64,000 nt of DNA. Source: Calonectria ilicicola (taxonomy: Eukaryota; Ascomycota; Sordariomycetes; Hypocreales; Nectriaceae). Within the stretch, counting starts at the first letter, position 1. The number at the start of each line of letters is the position of its first letter. Position numbers and translations under genes: made by a program. Of the stretch, positions 22,748 to 32,686 are shown one piece after another. The notes under the pieces are model-generated. The model was not told the DNA's origin, ran no database searches, and saw only the letters and a program-made list of their open reading frames with translations. Location: the NCBI GenBank assembly GCA_020809705.1, contig CP085830.1, forward strand, positions 3,968,001 through 4,032,000, written 5' to 3'.

Positions 22748-23869
22748 CTATAGCCGACTCTTGCCAGCCAAGTATGATCCTCCGAGTTTCAGCATATCCG
22801 TAGCCTCGCTGATCATCTCGTCGACAATCTCCTTGGCTGGCTGAATACTGGTAATCGACCCAGCTACTTGGCCCATCAGGTGCGGGGGATCGACGTCATT
22901 GCCTTCGTCAAAGTCGTGCTCGATGGGGACAACGCCGCGGTCACACAGCTCCTTGATCTTTTCGGGCTTGGAGTGCCACCCGCGGATGTACTCGTTCGTC
23001 TTCATCCTGAGCGGCCGCCCGGACAGGACGAGAGTCCGCTCTGTGCCGTCAAAGTCACACGACACCACCTCCTTCTTGTGCTGCTCGCTGCACCCGGCCT
23101 CGACGCAGGCCACGAACCTCGTGCCGACCCAGACTCCCACTGCGCCCTGCATCAGCGAGCTCGCCAGGCTTCGGCCGGAAGAGATGCCGCCGGCGGCAAC
23201 CACGAGGGCCTTGCTTCCCTTGAGCATGGGAGGGTTGTACTTGTTGGCGACATCTACTACGGATGGAATGAGGACCGAGTTGGCAATATTGCCAGTGTGA
23301 CCACCACCTTCGCCACCTTGTGCGCACACCATGTCGACACCGAGGTCGAGCGCCTTGGCCTATACAAGAGCGACAGCATTAGCCCTATCGTTGTGAGTGT
23401 GGACAATATCTGTTTTTTTGTTACTTACCGCATGTTTAGGGTGTCCAACCATGTTCATGACCAAGATGCCATTCTTGTGAAACTTGTCAATGACCTCCTT
23501 GGGAGGCACGCCCACGGCGGAAACAAAGAGCTTGGCGCCGCTGTCAACAATAATGTCGACCAGCTCGTCAAGCTTGCCATCGGTGTAGTCGTGGTTCGTC
23601 TTGCGCGCGTTGCCCCCAATCTGCGGCAGCGCCAAATCAACTCCAAACGGCAAATCGGGCCGCGCAAAGTTGGCCTTCATCTCGGCGATGATGTCGCGCA
23701 GCTGGTCCGGCGTGTACTTGAAGCCGCCGATGACGCCGAGGCCGCCCGCGTTGGAGACGGCCGCGGCGAGCAGCCCGCCCGAGGTGCGCGCCATGCCGGC
23801 GAGGATGATTGGGTGCTGGATGCCCAGAAGGGTTGTGATGGGGGTCGTGATGGGGCCTGCGGGCGCCAT
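22748..23869 (-). CDS. Nitronate monooxygenase (2-nitropropane dioxygenase-type)
   Basis: Two exons: 23869-23429 and 23359-22748; 350 residues. FMN-dependent TIM-barrel enzyme that oxidises alkyl nitronates such as propionate 3-nitronate, which is a metabolic poison. Family signs: N-terminal TPITTLLGIQHPIILAGMA, then AAAVSNAGGLGVIGG, DLPFGVDLALPQ, ILVMNMVGHPKHA, AQGGEGGGHTGNIA (FMN phosphate loop with HTG) and ALVVAAGGISSGRSLASSL. The start ATG at 23869 is the first codon before the conserved N-terminus; an open frame continues upstream but is unconserved in character. The splice yields HPKHA-AKALDLGVDMV, which is the usual NMO continuity. Cytosolic or peroxisomal location cannot be decided (C-terminal SRL would fit a peroxisomal PTS1-type signal, as the protein ends KSRL). 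Confidence 0.92.
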
Positions 23870-24559
23870 GGTGAAGCCGTGGGTTGGTGAGGTGAGGATG
23901 TGGGCGCGATGTAAGTGAGACGAGTCAGCGGTCAGGAACGCGAGCGAAGGAACTCTGCCTGTTGTTGGACAATAATGAACAGCCCGGACCGGTCGAGTTT
24001 CTGGGGATAAATCTTGGCAATCCAATCAAGATGATTATTCTGCTTCAGCGCCTCATCTCACGGTCGAAGCAGCGTTTATATTTATCCATCTGCATCTCCA
24101 TGGCTGTGGGGTTTATTTAACACGAGCCGAGCTACCGCGAGCCAAAACGGGAAGCCCAGTTTGCGGGGGAAGCTCAGGTCGTAGGACCGAGGCATTTCCA
24201 CCTTGGGTAACCACCTTGGGGAACCAGCTTGAGCTAGCGAGTCGCGCTCGGCCCAAGCTGGTGGTGTGGTGCTTTACTGTTCATAATTCAGAACGCCTAT
24301 TTTCCAAAGCTCTCCCAAGAAAATCACTTGTTCAATTCAGTGCCTCGCTATGCCTTCGTATTTCACACAACGCCCCGTTCCCATCTCCCGCTCCAGTCTG
24401 GTATCATATACACATTCCACTTTATATATATCATCATCATGGCCCGGCGCCTGCTCCGTCTTCATAGTTTTACAGCGCCAGAAATGCAGATTACTTCTTG
24501 GCGGATCAAATTGCCACATTAGTGACCCGGCTCTTGGTTTGACTCTCCTCCATATACAA
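23870..24559. other. Intergenic region upstream of the NMO gene
   Basis: Promoter of the NMO gene; contains several CTTGG/CCAAG-rich segments (24200-24260) and no gene signal. Confidence 0.55.
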
Positions 24560-25912
24560 TCATCCAAAGTTTGGTAGCCGTGCTGGAATAAACGGCGCAT
24601 CTCCAGGCCGTCGTTTTGTGTCGCCTTTGGGCGGTGTAGAATCCGTTTTACGTGCGTCTGTCTCTAATTCTTGGTCCCGAATATCAGGCTCAGTGATCGC
24701 CTTAATGGTCTCTTTGGGGGTATCTTTGGGGTTCTCGGGTTCATAAACTTCATCTTCTGCCACGATTGGTTTTGGTTCTGGTATGGACCGTAGAGCTGGG
24801 CGTGTGCCGCCAAGTCCCTTTTCTGCTGCCAGTTGTGTTGCAGCTTTCTTCTTCCTGGCCACTTCTAGATCTTCTTCATGCTGTAGCCTCTGCTCCTCGA
24901 GTGCAAGATCACGTAGTGAAGGTATATCATCAATATCTGGTGTTGTAGAGAGTGGCATCGCTTGGTAGCTTGGTCGTAGTGATTCTCGTGACGAGACGCG
25001 CAATGAGTCTCTTGATCGAACCGAACCAAGAGTTGTTCTCGAAACAGTTCTCGAAACCGAATGCCCGCGAGCTGGTCGCTTGCCCTTGCTGCTGAGTGTG
25101 TTTACGCTTGTCGCGCTCTTCCCGCTGCGATCATCCTTTCTCACCATGTCATACGTCACTTCATCGTCGAGTGGAATGGCATCTTCTTCACCTTCCCCGT
25201 CGCTGGGAAAGAGATCTCCGCGTGATCGATACGAGTCCGATGTGTCGCCCGATCCAGTGGTTCCGCTTCGCTTTCTAGTTACAATCAGATGTCCAGGGCC
25301 GGACTCATCATCTGAGCCTAGCAGAGGCTCTCCTTCGCCATTACCATGTCTTCCTGGGTGGTCTTGCAGGTCGGCTGCACTTGGCTTGTATCGCAGTGTG
25401 CCGCCCATCTTCCAGGGCAGCTTACTCAGGAAGCCAATGGGTTGGGTGCTTGGGATAATGGTGGGGTCATGCTCGCTCGTCTTTCGTCGCACGTTTCTTG
25501 TGCCGTAGCTCATGCCTCGTTTCCTTCTGGGCTGTTCCGTAGTCTCGCCACCTGTGTGCTTCTTTTGGGTCCCAGTGCCCGCAAGCAGACGGTCCCAGTC
25601 CTCATGGCCCCAGGTACCAAACAACCCGCCACCCTGTTCCTCCTCATACCAGTCGTCATAGAAATCAAAGCTGTACTCTGCAGCTCCTTGTACACGCTCG
25701 CGCTCCCTGCGCTTTCGCATGCGCTCCTCTCGGTCGCCGAGGCAGACCGAGGTGCACTGCTCAATGGAATTGGCGACGGAGGAGAGGCAAGGGTTGATGT
25801 AGTGGTGCTGGAAGGACCAGATGCCAGCAGCAGCATTTTCGGTCACAGCTTCAGCATCGTGGGCGATCTGGTTCCAGCGCTGTCGCAGGCGCGGGTCCTC
25901 GAAGAATGCCAT
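24560..25912 (-). CDS. Uncharacterised hydrophilic fungal protein
   Basis: Single exon, 450 residues from the ATG at 25912 (MAFFEDPRLRQRWNQI); the open frame continues 75 bases upstream but without fungal start context. Not recognised as a named family. The N-terminal ~90 residues are ordered (helical, with Cys-containing INPCLSSVANSIEQCTSVCLGDREER), followed by an acidic/aromatic patch (YSFDFYDDWYEEEQGGGLFGTWGHEDW) and a long Ser/Arg/Glu-rich disordered region with likely phosphorylation clusters. Near the C-terminus a stretch of about 40 residues (DLALEEQRLQHEEDLEVARKK) looks like a short coiled coil. No transmembrane segment. Such proteins are common in Pezizomycotina as conserved hypotheticals. 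Confidence 0.8.
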   Translation of the reverse strand: MAFFEDPRLRQRWNQIAHDAEAVTENAAAGIWSFQHHYINPCLSSVANSIEQCTSVCLGDREERMRKRRERERVQGAAEYSFDFYDDWYEEEQGGGLFGTWGHEDWDRLLAGTGTQKKHTGGETTEQPRRKRGMSYGTRNVRRKTSEHDPTIIPSTQPIGFLSKLPWKMGGTLRYKPSAADLQDHPGRHGNGEGEPLLGSDDESGPGHLIVTRKRSGTTGSGDTSDSYRSRGDLFPSDGEGEEDAIPLDDEVTYDMVRKDDRSGKSATSVNTLSSKGKRPARGHSVSRTVSRTTLGSVRSRDSLRVSSRESLRPSYQAMPLSTTPDIDDIPSLRDLALEEQRLQHEEDLEVARKKKAATQLAAEKGLGGTRPALRSIPEPKPIVAEDEVYEPENPKDTPKETIKAITEPDIRDQELETDARKTDSTPPKGDTKRRPGDAPFIPARLPNFG

Positions 25913-26940
25913 GGTGTGGATCGGGAGTATGACGTCGCAGACATGTGTAGAGGGGGGCTCGGGGTGATGGCCGGGATATGGGTGCAAAGTGCGATGGTGC
26001 AGGGTGACGTGGTTCTGCGCACTGAGGCTAGACAGAGACGAGCATTATCGCAAGAGCAGCGTCTCCAGAGATGGGGAGCGACCTCATGCAACGTGTGTGG
26101 GCTCCAGACAGTGAAGAGAGATGAGTCGACGGATATCCATGTCGCAGGTAGGCGGATGCGTGGCACGTGCAAGGCAAAGGCAGGCCAGTAAGACGGCCAG
26201 AATGGTTGGGTGCTGTGGTTGGGCGAGGCGGTACTTGGCAACCAGGCTGGTTTCGTACTGCCTGTGCCGGTACCTGGCGCGAACAGCCGGCTGTCCAACG
26301 TGGTTTGGTTCCGGCAAGGATCACGAAGCTAAATAAGAAGATGAAACCTTGACTGGCTCCGCAACAAGGGCTGGCGCCTTTTTTCGGCCATCAGATTAAA
26401 TCCGCGACCGCTGCTTGAAACCACATAAGGCTGGATATTGGCATGCCTCAATTGACCACAATCAGGGCCGAAAAAGCCCCCCAGTTGCGCCATTGAGACA
26501 CGACATACGCATGCCCCTTTCTTTGATGCCAGCCCACGTCTTACATCGAGGAGGGTCATGACTAGCGTCCATTAAGCGACCCTAGCCTGCCCGCGGGATG
26601 CATCCAACTGGCTAGTAAGGGTCTGAGAAACAGATGGTTGACTGTCCGTGGACGGACGCTTTCTTTTCTTTGCACCAGTGCATGCATTCAGCAAGTAATG
26701 AATGCATTGGTGCTCGGAACGACGGTGAGACATGTACCGCCATGTAGCTCGACATCAAATGGAGCACAACTCCGAGAGCGATAGGACGGAAATAAATAAA
26801 TAAACAAATAAATAATTCAGATAAATTCAATACTAAATACGTATTAGGCTTATTTATTTATTTATTTCTGGAGTGCATTTCTTTCATATATTTAGGTTTA
26901 TTCCTTGGAGAGACCCTGAGCAATCTTCTGCGGCACATGA
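25913..26940. other. Intergenic region with AAAT repeat
   Basis: Head-to-tail gap of two minus-strand genes. A plus-strand open frame at 26121-26336 and several others show no family signal. The right end carries the AAAT/ATTT inverted repeat listed separately. Confidence 0.5.
26790..26867. repeat. AAAT microsatellite in inverted arrangement
   Basis: AAATAAATAAATAAAC... at 26790-26814 and TTATTTATTTATTTATTTC at 26850-26867 face each other across about 36 bases, so the transcript could fold into an A-U hairpin downstream of the Fic gene. Confidence 0.65.
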
Positions 26941-27927
26941 CTAAGTGTTGGAATGAGCTTGATTCTTCTTCTTTCCATTTGCCTTTTGCTTCAACTTCTG
27001 AAGAATTCTTGTGCTCTTTTTAAGAATATAAGTTGCATATTCCCCGTGACCTTCCATGTGCTCGGATGCCCGTTTCTTGATTCCCATGTACTCTGCGCCG
27101 TCTTCCTCTTGTTCCCCGATTGGAACAATGATTCCCAAGAATCGGGAAAGGATCGAGTTGAGAATTATTCGACACATCCTGCCATTTCCGTCTTGAAAAG
27201 GATGAATTTCCACAAATCTCAAAGAATATTTAGCCGCTAGTGAGAATGGATCCATGCTGCCGCTGGCTTCTGCATCCTGAATCTCCTTCTTGAGGTTGTC
27301 ACACATGTCTGCCATCTTTCTAGGCATAAATTTGGGCACAATAAACATGGTTGATCCAGCTCCAACTGCAACAGTTCTGTATTTGCCTGCATAAAACTTT
27401 GAAGGAACCTCTGGCATCTCGTCATCAATGATTGAGACCCCCTTGCAAAGGATGGCGTGTGTATGCTTGATGAGTTCTTCCGTCATATCTCGTTTGTGGG
27501 TAACAAAATGGTCGAGCATGTGCTGGAAAGCCCTCATGTGCTGTATGATTTCTAGTCTTCCACGGAGGATATGTTGGACTGGTTTATGTCTCAAGTTCTC
27601 ATCTTGGGTAATAAATTCTGAGAGCTGGGATGTGTAATCTGGCTCTTCCTCGTTCAACTCGGGCAGCAAATCGCCCTGGAGAAGCGCTTGACATATGTTT
27701 AGTGTAACATTAAGGCCTAATCCGGCTCTTTCGATCCGATTACTGCCAAAAATTGCATGAATCATGAGACTTTGCGTCTCATGGTGAACCACTTGTTGCT
27801 GCACCGCATCAAGCCCCCTAAGGGAGTTATGGTATCGCTTAGCCTTCTCAAAGAGCGCCTTAGGGTCCTGGTCCTTGGTGTATGCTCGATACACATCATT
27901 GGGGAGGATGGCGAGTGGCATTTCCAT
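26941..27927 (-). CDS. Fic/DOC domain protein (putative AMPylase)
   Basis: Single exon, 328 residues. The Fic active-site motif HPFQDGNGR spans residues 242-250, with the catalytic His 242 and the Asp/Gly/Asn/Gly/Arg anion-binding residues intact. Fic enzymes transfer AMP or another nucleotide part to hydroxyl groups of target proteins. A GKYR segment (about 181-184), part of the flap near the substrate strand, is present. Near residue 61-69 lies GSNRIERAG, matching the inhibitory (S/T)xxxE helix of eukaryotic FICD-type proteins in its S...E spacing but with Arg in place of the usual Gly/Asn after the Glu. No signal peptide or membrane anchor and no TPR repeats, so it is unlike metazoan FICD and probably cytosolic. 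C-terminal region is basic (KLKQKANGKKKNQ). Target unknown. Confidence 0.93.
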   Translation of the reverse strand: MEMPLAILPNDVYRAYTKDQDPKALFEKAKRYHNSLRGLDAVQQQVVHHETQSLMIHAIFGSNRIERAGLGLNVTLNICQALLQGDLLPELNEEEPDYTSQLSEFITQDENLRHKPVQHILRGRLEIIQHMRAFQHMLDHFVTHKRDMTEELIKHTHAILCKGVSIIDDEMPEVPSKFYAGKYRTVAVGAGSTMFIVPKFMPRKMADMCDNLKKEIQDAEASGSMDPFSLAAKYSLRFVEIHPFQDGNGRMCRIILNSILSRFLGIIVPIGEQEEDGAEYMGIKKRASEHMEGHGEYATYILKKSTRILQKLKQKANGKKKNQAHSNT

Positions 27928-28943
27928 TTCTTAGTTGCTAGGATAGAACCAGAGTAAATGGACGAGGAAGTTGTATTTTTAGGGATATCGTTTTCAATAC
28001 CCGGAGGAACTTTGACAGTGCTGCACCGGCCATACAATAAGCTTCACAAAAGTTGGGCACGGCACAACCTCTCTGGCGACTTTTGGGTCTCATTCCCCTC
28101 TTTTGTTCAACTACTAATTTACCTTAAGCCTTTCTGTGCGCACGCATTCATTTTGGCAGGTTCACACGTAAAGCCATTCAGCTAGGGCCTTTCTGGGAGG
28201 ATCCTGAATAGCCCGGGGAAGCCTGAACTCATAATTTATTTTATCATAAATAAGCTTATAAAAATATAAAATTATTTATTTTTTTAATGTTCGCACCTAG
28301 CAATATGTATGTGCGCGCAAGGGAGACTTTTTACTTTCTCCATTTGATCTCGCCCAAGATGTGCCGCTTGCTGTCTCTGTGGGTACACATAATTGTCCTC
28401 TTATATATCCGCAGACTGGTTTAAAGATATTTATTTCCTCCCAATGAAGAATCTCATGTCCTGGGAAGTGATTTGATGCATTTTGATCTCCTTTGATTTG
28501 GGTGAATCACGACCCCTCTGTTTGCCGAATGATACGGAACTTGGCGACACAAAACATGTGTTTGCAGAAAGGAAAAACAGAACAAAGAATAGCACGGCCT
28601 CCTGCGTCACTATAGTGAAATAAAAACTTTTTTTCCTACTGTGGGCTCCTAGCTCTTTTCTCCCTTCATTCTTTTCTTTGTTCAATTTTGTTTACCTGGC
28701 GATTCGGACGGACGCAGACTCTTCTATTCATACGGTCTGGTTTGAAAGGGTTCAATACCCAGGGACTAGACCAAGTATGAATAGAAGAGCCTGAGTACCG
28801 CATCACTCTCTTTCAGACCTTTGATCACTGAAGCTTCAATAAGCCCACCACGAAATTATATATATCATTCGAAATCGCAAATTTCGACGCCAAAATGGCC
28901 GCCCAAAGTGACAGCACTCGCCGATATCACTGATCATTCGAAA
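27928..28943. other. Divergent intergenic region, Fic gene / RNase H-like gene
   Basis: Promoters of two divergent genes. AT-rich around 28225-28290. The long inverted repeat at 28715-28793 lies in it; no further gene supported. Confidence 0.55.
28715..28793. repeat. Long imperfect inverted repeat
   Basis: CTCTTCTATTCATAC (28719-28733) is exactly complementary to GTATGAATAGAAGAG (28775-28789). Outside it CAG/CTG and inside it GGTCT/AGACC extend the pairing, giving about 23 base pairs with one mismatch and a two-base bulge. The spacer is about 30 bases. It sits 150 bases before the start of the RNase H-like gene. Confidence 0.75.
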
Positions 28944-29993
28944 ATGGAATCGCGCGACCGGAACCAGCCCGAATGGGCCAAGCAGCCTGGACTGCTACCA
29001 GATAAGGACGTGGAACGCCATTCACACTACGACTGTGGCGAGATGAGAGCACAGCCTCCCTGCGGCCTTGACCATGTTCTGCCAACGTTCATGGCCCATG
29101 ATCCGAGCTGCCAATCGACTGCTCCACAGACCGAGTATATCTTGATCGCGCTGGACTTTAAGTACCTTTGCCTGAACAAGATCGGAAAATATGCTGATGG
29201 ACGGGAATACCGCTTCAAGCCTCTCACAGAAATCGGTATTGCGTCCCTTGACATGAGAAAGGTTATCAGCGGACGACACCAGGGTGTCCCTCCCGGAGAC
29301 CGAGGATCATCTTGGTTCCCTTTGATGTCTCCTCTGCACTACGTTGTGGAGGAGTATCAGGATCACTGGGGGCACCTATGCCAGTACGACGGGCTCGGAA
29401 CTGAAACTTTCCTTTATGCCTTTGGAAAGTCAAAGGTGATACCGGAAAGTGCGGTGGTCAGCCGGCTTCAGAAGGTCTTTCAGGGCCTTCAGACGAGAGA
29501 CCGAACACCAGACGAGGTGAGAAATCAGGCAACACGGAAACTGATCATCCTGGCATTTGGTGCAGCTTCGGTGGAAACCACTCTTGGCCGCTTAGGATTA
29601 TCATGGCCTAGCATGTCCACCGTGGAGATCATCGATGTTCAAGAACATTCCCAGGTCAGAGCACGATTCGCTTCGTCTAATCTTAGGCTCGAATACGTCA
29701 TGGAGTCTCTGGGACTACGTTTCCATGACAATAATTTCGGCAACATCTCGCACTGCGCCGGGAATACTGCCGTCTTCACCATCCAGATTTTCTTGGCCTT
29801 GTTCTACAAGACCCAGGAGCAATCCAAGGACTTTGATGACCGTGCGCCTGTGTCATGGCTCCCTTTCACATGGGTGGCACATACGCTGGACCAGGCGAAC
29901 ATTGCTCCGGGGAGTTCGGCTCGGGCACGGCAGCAGCAACAGATGAACCGTAACGAAGTTCCTCAGAAAAAAGACCCTTTCGCTTTTTCCTAG
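28944..29993 (+). CDS. Gfd2/YDR514C-like RNase H-fold protein, probably inactive
   Basis: Single exon, 349 residues from the ATG at 28944; upstream in-frame codons lack an ATG. The layout matches the fungal Gfd2/YDR514C C-terminal domain, an RNase H/DEDDh exonuclease relative: YILIALDFKYL (first strand, residues 65-75), LTEIGIASLDMRKV (second, about 94-107), a middle ELIIDVQ-type segment, and GNISHCAGNTAVFTIQ (about 266-281). In the active family these read D-x-E and HNAGNDA. Here the DxE acid is Lys (D71-F72-K73) and the Asp after HNAGN is Thr (T275), so two metal-binding acids seem lost. No localisation signal. The C-terminus is polar and Gln-rich. Confidence 0.8.
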   Translation: MESRDRNQPEWAKQPGLLPDKDVERHSHYDCGEMRAQPPCGLDHVLPTFMAHDPSCQSTAPQTEYILIALDFKYLCLNKIGKYADGREYRFKPLTEIGIASLDMRKVISGRHQGVPPGDRGSSWFPLMSPLHYVVEEYQDHWGHLCQYDGLGTETFLYAFGKSKVIPESAVVSRLQKVFQGLQTRDRTPDEVRNQATRKLIILAFGAASVETTLGRLGLSWPSMSTVEIIDVQEHSQVRARFASSNLRLEYVMESLGLRFHDNNFGNISHCAGNTAVFTIQIFLALFYKTQEQSKDFDDRAPVSWLPFTWVAHTLDQANIAPGSSARARQQQQMNRNEVPQKKDPFAFS

Positions 29994-31388
29994 TATTTAG
30001 CTCGGATGTTTCACAGCGTCTTAGATGGATGTTAACATTGTGATTCCGAGGTTATTGGCTTGTCGAGCCGATGTTGTTGTGGCGAAGTGTAGAAGTCGTG
30101 TGATGCCTGTGGGAGGTAAGAGCTATGATGTGTTTCTGTGGCCAACTTCTCGCTCTGGAAAAATGTACTGGATAGATGTAAAATATTTCAAGGTTTCATG
30201 TACATCTGGATTTAGGCAGCAGAGGGAAGCAATCCATGGCACATGCTGTAGCAATCTGTGGGGAGTACAATCGAAGAATGTCCAGCTTCCAACAATGGCG
30301 GAAAATTATTTGGCTCAATGGACAAGCTCATGTATCATTATTAAATTACACAAGGACAAGGAATTTACAAATGATTTGATACCCGTGGGTATACATAAAA
30401 AAAAGCGAACAAGACTTCCCCTCCTGCTGACTCCCTCTGCGCAATCAATGCCCACTTCCCCATGGCCAACTGATCGCAAGGTTTGGGACACGTAACAATG
30501 AGGGGAATGAAATGCAGTACAATCATGCACGGCAGATTGTTTTGCATTGGAATGGGGCATGTGTGGCCCGGGTGATTGTCGTTTGTGGCCATGGAGGCTT
30601 GATATCCCGATGGGTTGTTTGCTCGCGTTCGCTGTGCCTCGTGTTGTCCGGCTCGGTATCACGCCTCGTGCTCTTAGTGGTACAACTAAACGAGAATGGA
30701 GCCCGTCGCTTGCGGAGTAAGATTGCGGTTCACAAGTCTCAAAGGGATGTTTGACGTTTGATAACGGAGAGGTGAGACTGACCCGCCTCGCCTAAAATAC
30801 GTACATTTGCTTCCCTGATTGCTTGCTGAGATGGGTCATAAGAGGCTTACGGGACCCTCTGGATATTCGGGCAAGCAAACGAAATGATCTGCAAATCATA
30901 GCGAAGAAGCCTTGTGTGTTTGTGCTATTCACCATCTCTGAAGCGCCATGTGCTTCTGACAGCAGCTCTCGGAGAGAGTTTGTGCGCACCAGCAAATACA
31001 CGTCTAGTTTGGGCAAATCGCCGCCATGAGAGCATCGTGACTTGCCTTTCAAGCTCATACAACGTAGCATCGCCGGTGTTGTCGCTCCCAAAACGCGCAG
31101 CCACTCGATTATAAAAGGACCGGACTGGAAAGAAATAGTTGTTCTAACAACCCAACTGTGTCTTGCCTTACCCTTAGCACTTTATTCTTCGTTAAAATGC
31201 AAGAGTGAGCTCGGTATCGCAAACCAGGGGCCACCTTTTTTGACAATCATAGTTTTCCAATCCATGGTACATTGATACCATCGCCCTGTAGCGTACAACT
31301 AACGCTCGATCGCCCTCATAATTTTCCTGAATTTTAACCTACAAAGAGTATCTCATCATTCCAAAAAAAAAAATTCGTCAGTGAAGCT
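29994..31388. other. Intergenic region
   Basis: About 1.4 kb between same-strand genes. A 156-codon open frame at 30025-30495 starts just after the preceding stop and has no recognisable family; it is treated as 3' flank. No RNA gene seen. Confidence 0.5.
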
Positions 31389-32201
31389 ATGGAGTACAGC
31401 GACTCGTCGCATGGATCAGAGTCTGATCCCTTGGGTTCATGGCTGAGTGACGAAGACCTCAGCCTGATTGGGGATTTGGGGCTCCCCGATCCCTACCACT
31501 GGGGAAACCTACAAAATTGGACAGAGAAGCTTCTTAAAAAGTATCATGCCCGGATCTCGGATTCGGGGGCCGTTCGCCAGAGATTCATCAGGACAAGATG
31601 TGTCGCCTGCAGACGCCTCTGCGAGGACCCTGATCTCGAAACCATTATTGACCCGCCTGTGGCACTCCCATGCGGCCACATCATGGGATGGACGTGCTAC
31701 GCAGACTTTTGTGACAACTTCATCAGTGGCGACGGCCCACTGATTTGCCCATGGACTGGTCCGGCAGATGACGAGCCCAAAGGTTGGTCCCAGGCTTGCA
31801 TCGAGCGAATCGTTCATGATTGCTCGCATTCGGGCATGTCTGCACGAATTCCGGCTCCAAGTGAAGAATTCTACCTCCCTCAAACGTTCTTCACACCACC
31901 AGATGGTGGTTTCGTGACGAGCAACTGCCGGCGCTGCACCGTCAAAGAGTTTCTCACCAACTGGACCCACGAGGCTCGAGAGGAGGAGACGCACCCCAAC
32001 GTCTTTGCCTCGTGTGATGACATTCATGGAATTCCAGATGGCGAAAGTGTTTTGGGGTTTCGGTTGGTCTCAGCTCCAGGGTTCGAACACTTGGCTGAAG
32101 AGCGAACCAAGGTCCTGAAGGGTCTATTTGCGACAACATCGACACCAGTGGTGGAGGAGATGAGCCCGACAGTCTTGTTTCTTGAGCCGGCGATGGACTA
32201 A
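31389..32201 (+). CDS. RING-like zinc-finger protein
   Basis: Single exon, 270 residues, starting ATG GAG TAC. Acidic N-terminal 55 residues, then a Cys/His-rich block: C71xxC74...C78, LPCGH (C95, H97), WTCYADFC (C103, C108) and LICPW (C120). Spacing C-x2-C-x20-C-x-H-x5-C-x4-C-x11-C resembles a RING-HC/RING-variant finger, but the final C-x2-C pair is incomplete and the second pair is widely spaced, so E3 ubiquitin ligase activity is uncertain. No membrane segment. Many Hypocreales carry families of such proteins of 250-300 residues with unknown roles. It precedes the DHCR24-like gene by 485 bases on the same strand. Confidence 0.75.
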   Translation: MEYSDSSHGSESDPLGSWLSDEDLSLIGDLGLPDPYHWGNLQNWTEKLLKKYHARISDSGAVRQRFIRTRCVACRRLCEDPDLETIIDPPVALPCGHIMGWTCYADFCDNFISGDGPLICPWTGPADDEPKGWSQACIERIVHDCSHSGMSARIPAPSEEFYLPQTFFTPPDGGFVTSNCRRCTVKEFLTNWTHEAREEETHPNVFASCDDIHGIPDGESVLGFRLVSAPGFEHLAEERTKVLKGLFATTSTPVVEEMSPTVLFLEPAMD

Positions 32202-32551
32202 TGGCACCGCTTGTTTGAATTGAGGGCTGAAAGAGGAAAGTGAGGTAACCTATTATGGGGTGTTGTTGGTTGGTGACTCGTGCTGGTTGGTTCTGTTTAT
32301 CTAATTCACTCCCTACTTGCTAAATAGCGACAACAATTTGAGGGCCAACAGTGAACAGCTGACTTTGGTAGCATTGTGAGGATGGATCATGTTGGTGATT
32401 GATGCTTAACAGGGCAAACTTGCGCACGGTGGGACTTGGCAGCTGGATCAGATGACGCGTTGGCCGGAGCATAATCATAGCTTTATCCCCAACCTCGACA
32501 ATAACCAACTGTCTTTTTCTACCTTCATTGTTCATATTGTCGGCGAGGGAG

Positions 32552-32559
32552 TATAAATA
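32552..32559 (+). promoter_or_regulatory. TATA box upstream of the DHCR24-like gene
   Basis: TATAAATA, 128 bases before the ATG at 32687, in a suitable place for a fungal core promoter. Confidence 0.5.
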
Positions 32560-32686
32560 TTAAGCTGCGCCATCGTTTCTTTGCGTTTTTAGACCTGATT
32601 GTACCAATTCTCTCATCTTCATTCTGACGTCATCCACCATATTCTAGACCGATTCCAGCTTCTGTTTATTGACCGATAAAATCGCC

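Noticed and set aside
22868..23890. 340-codon plus-strand open frame
   Set aside because: Exactly antisense to the nitronate monooxygenase; the opposing frame has all family motifs and this one has none.
25346..26191. 281-codon plus-strand open frame
   Set aside because: Antisense to the hydrophilic fungal protein and composed of Val/Gly/Ala-rich shadow sequence without motifs.
30025..30495. 156-codon open frame after the RNase H-like gene
   Set aside because: No homology signal or coherent composition; probably 3' flank. Transcript evidence would be needed to accept it.
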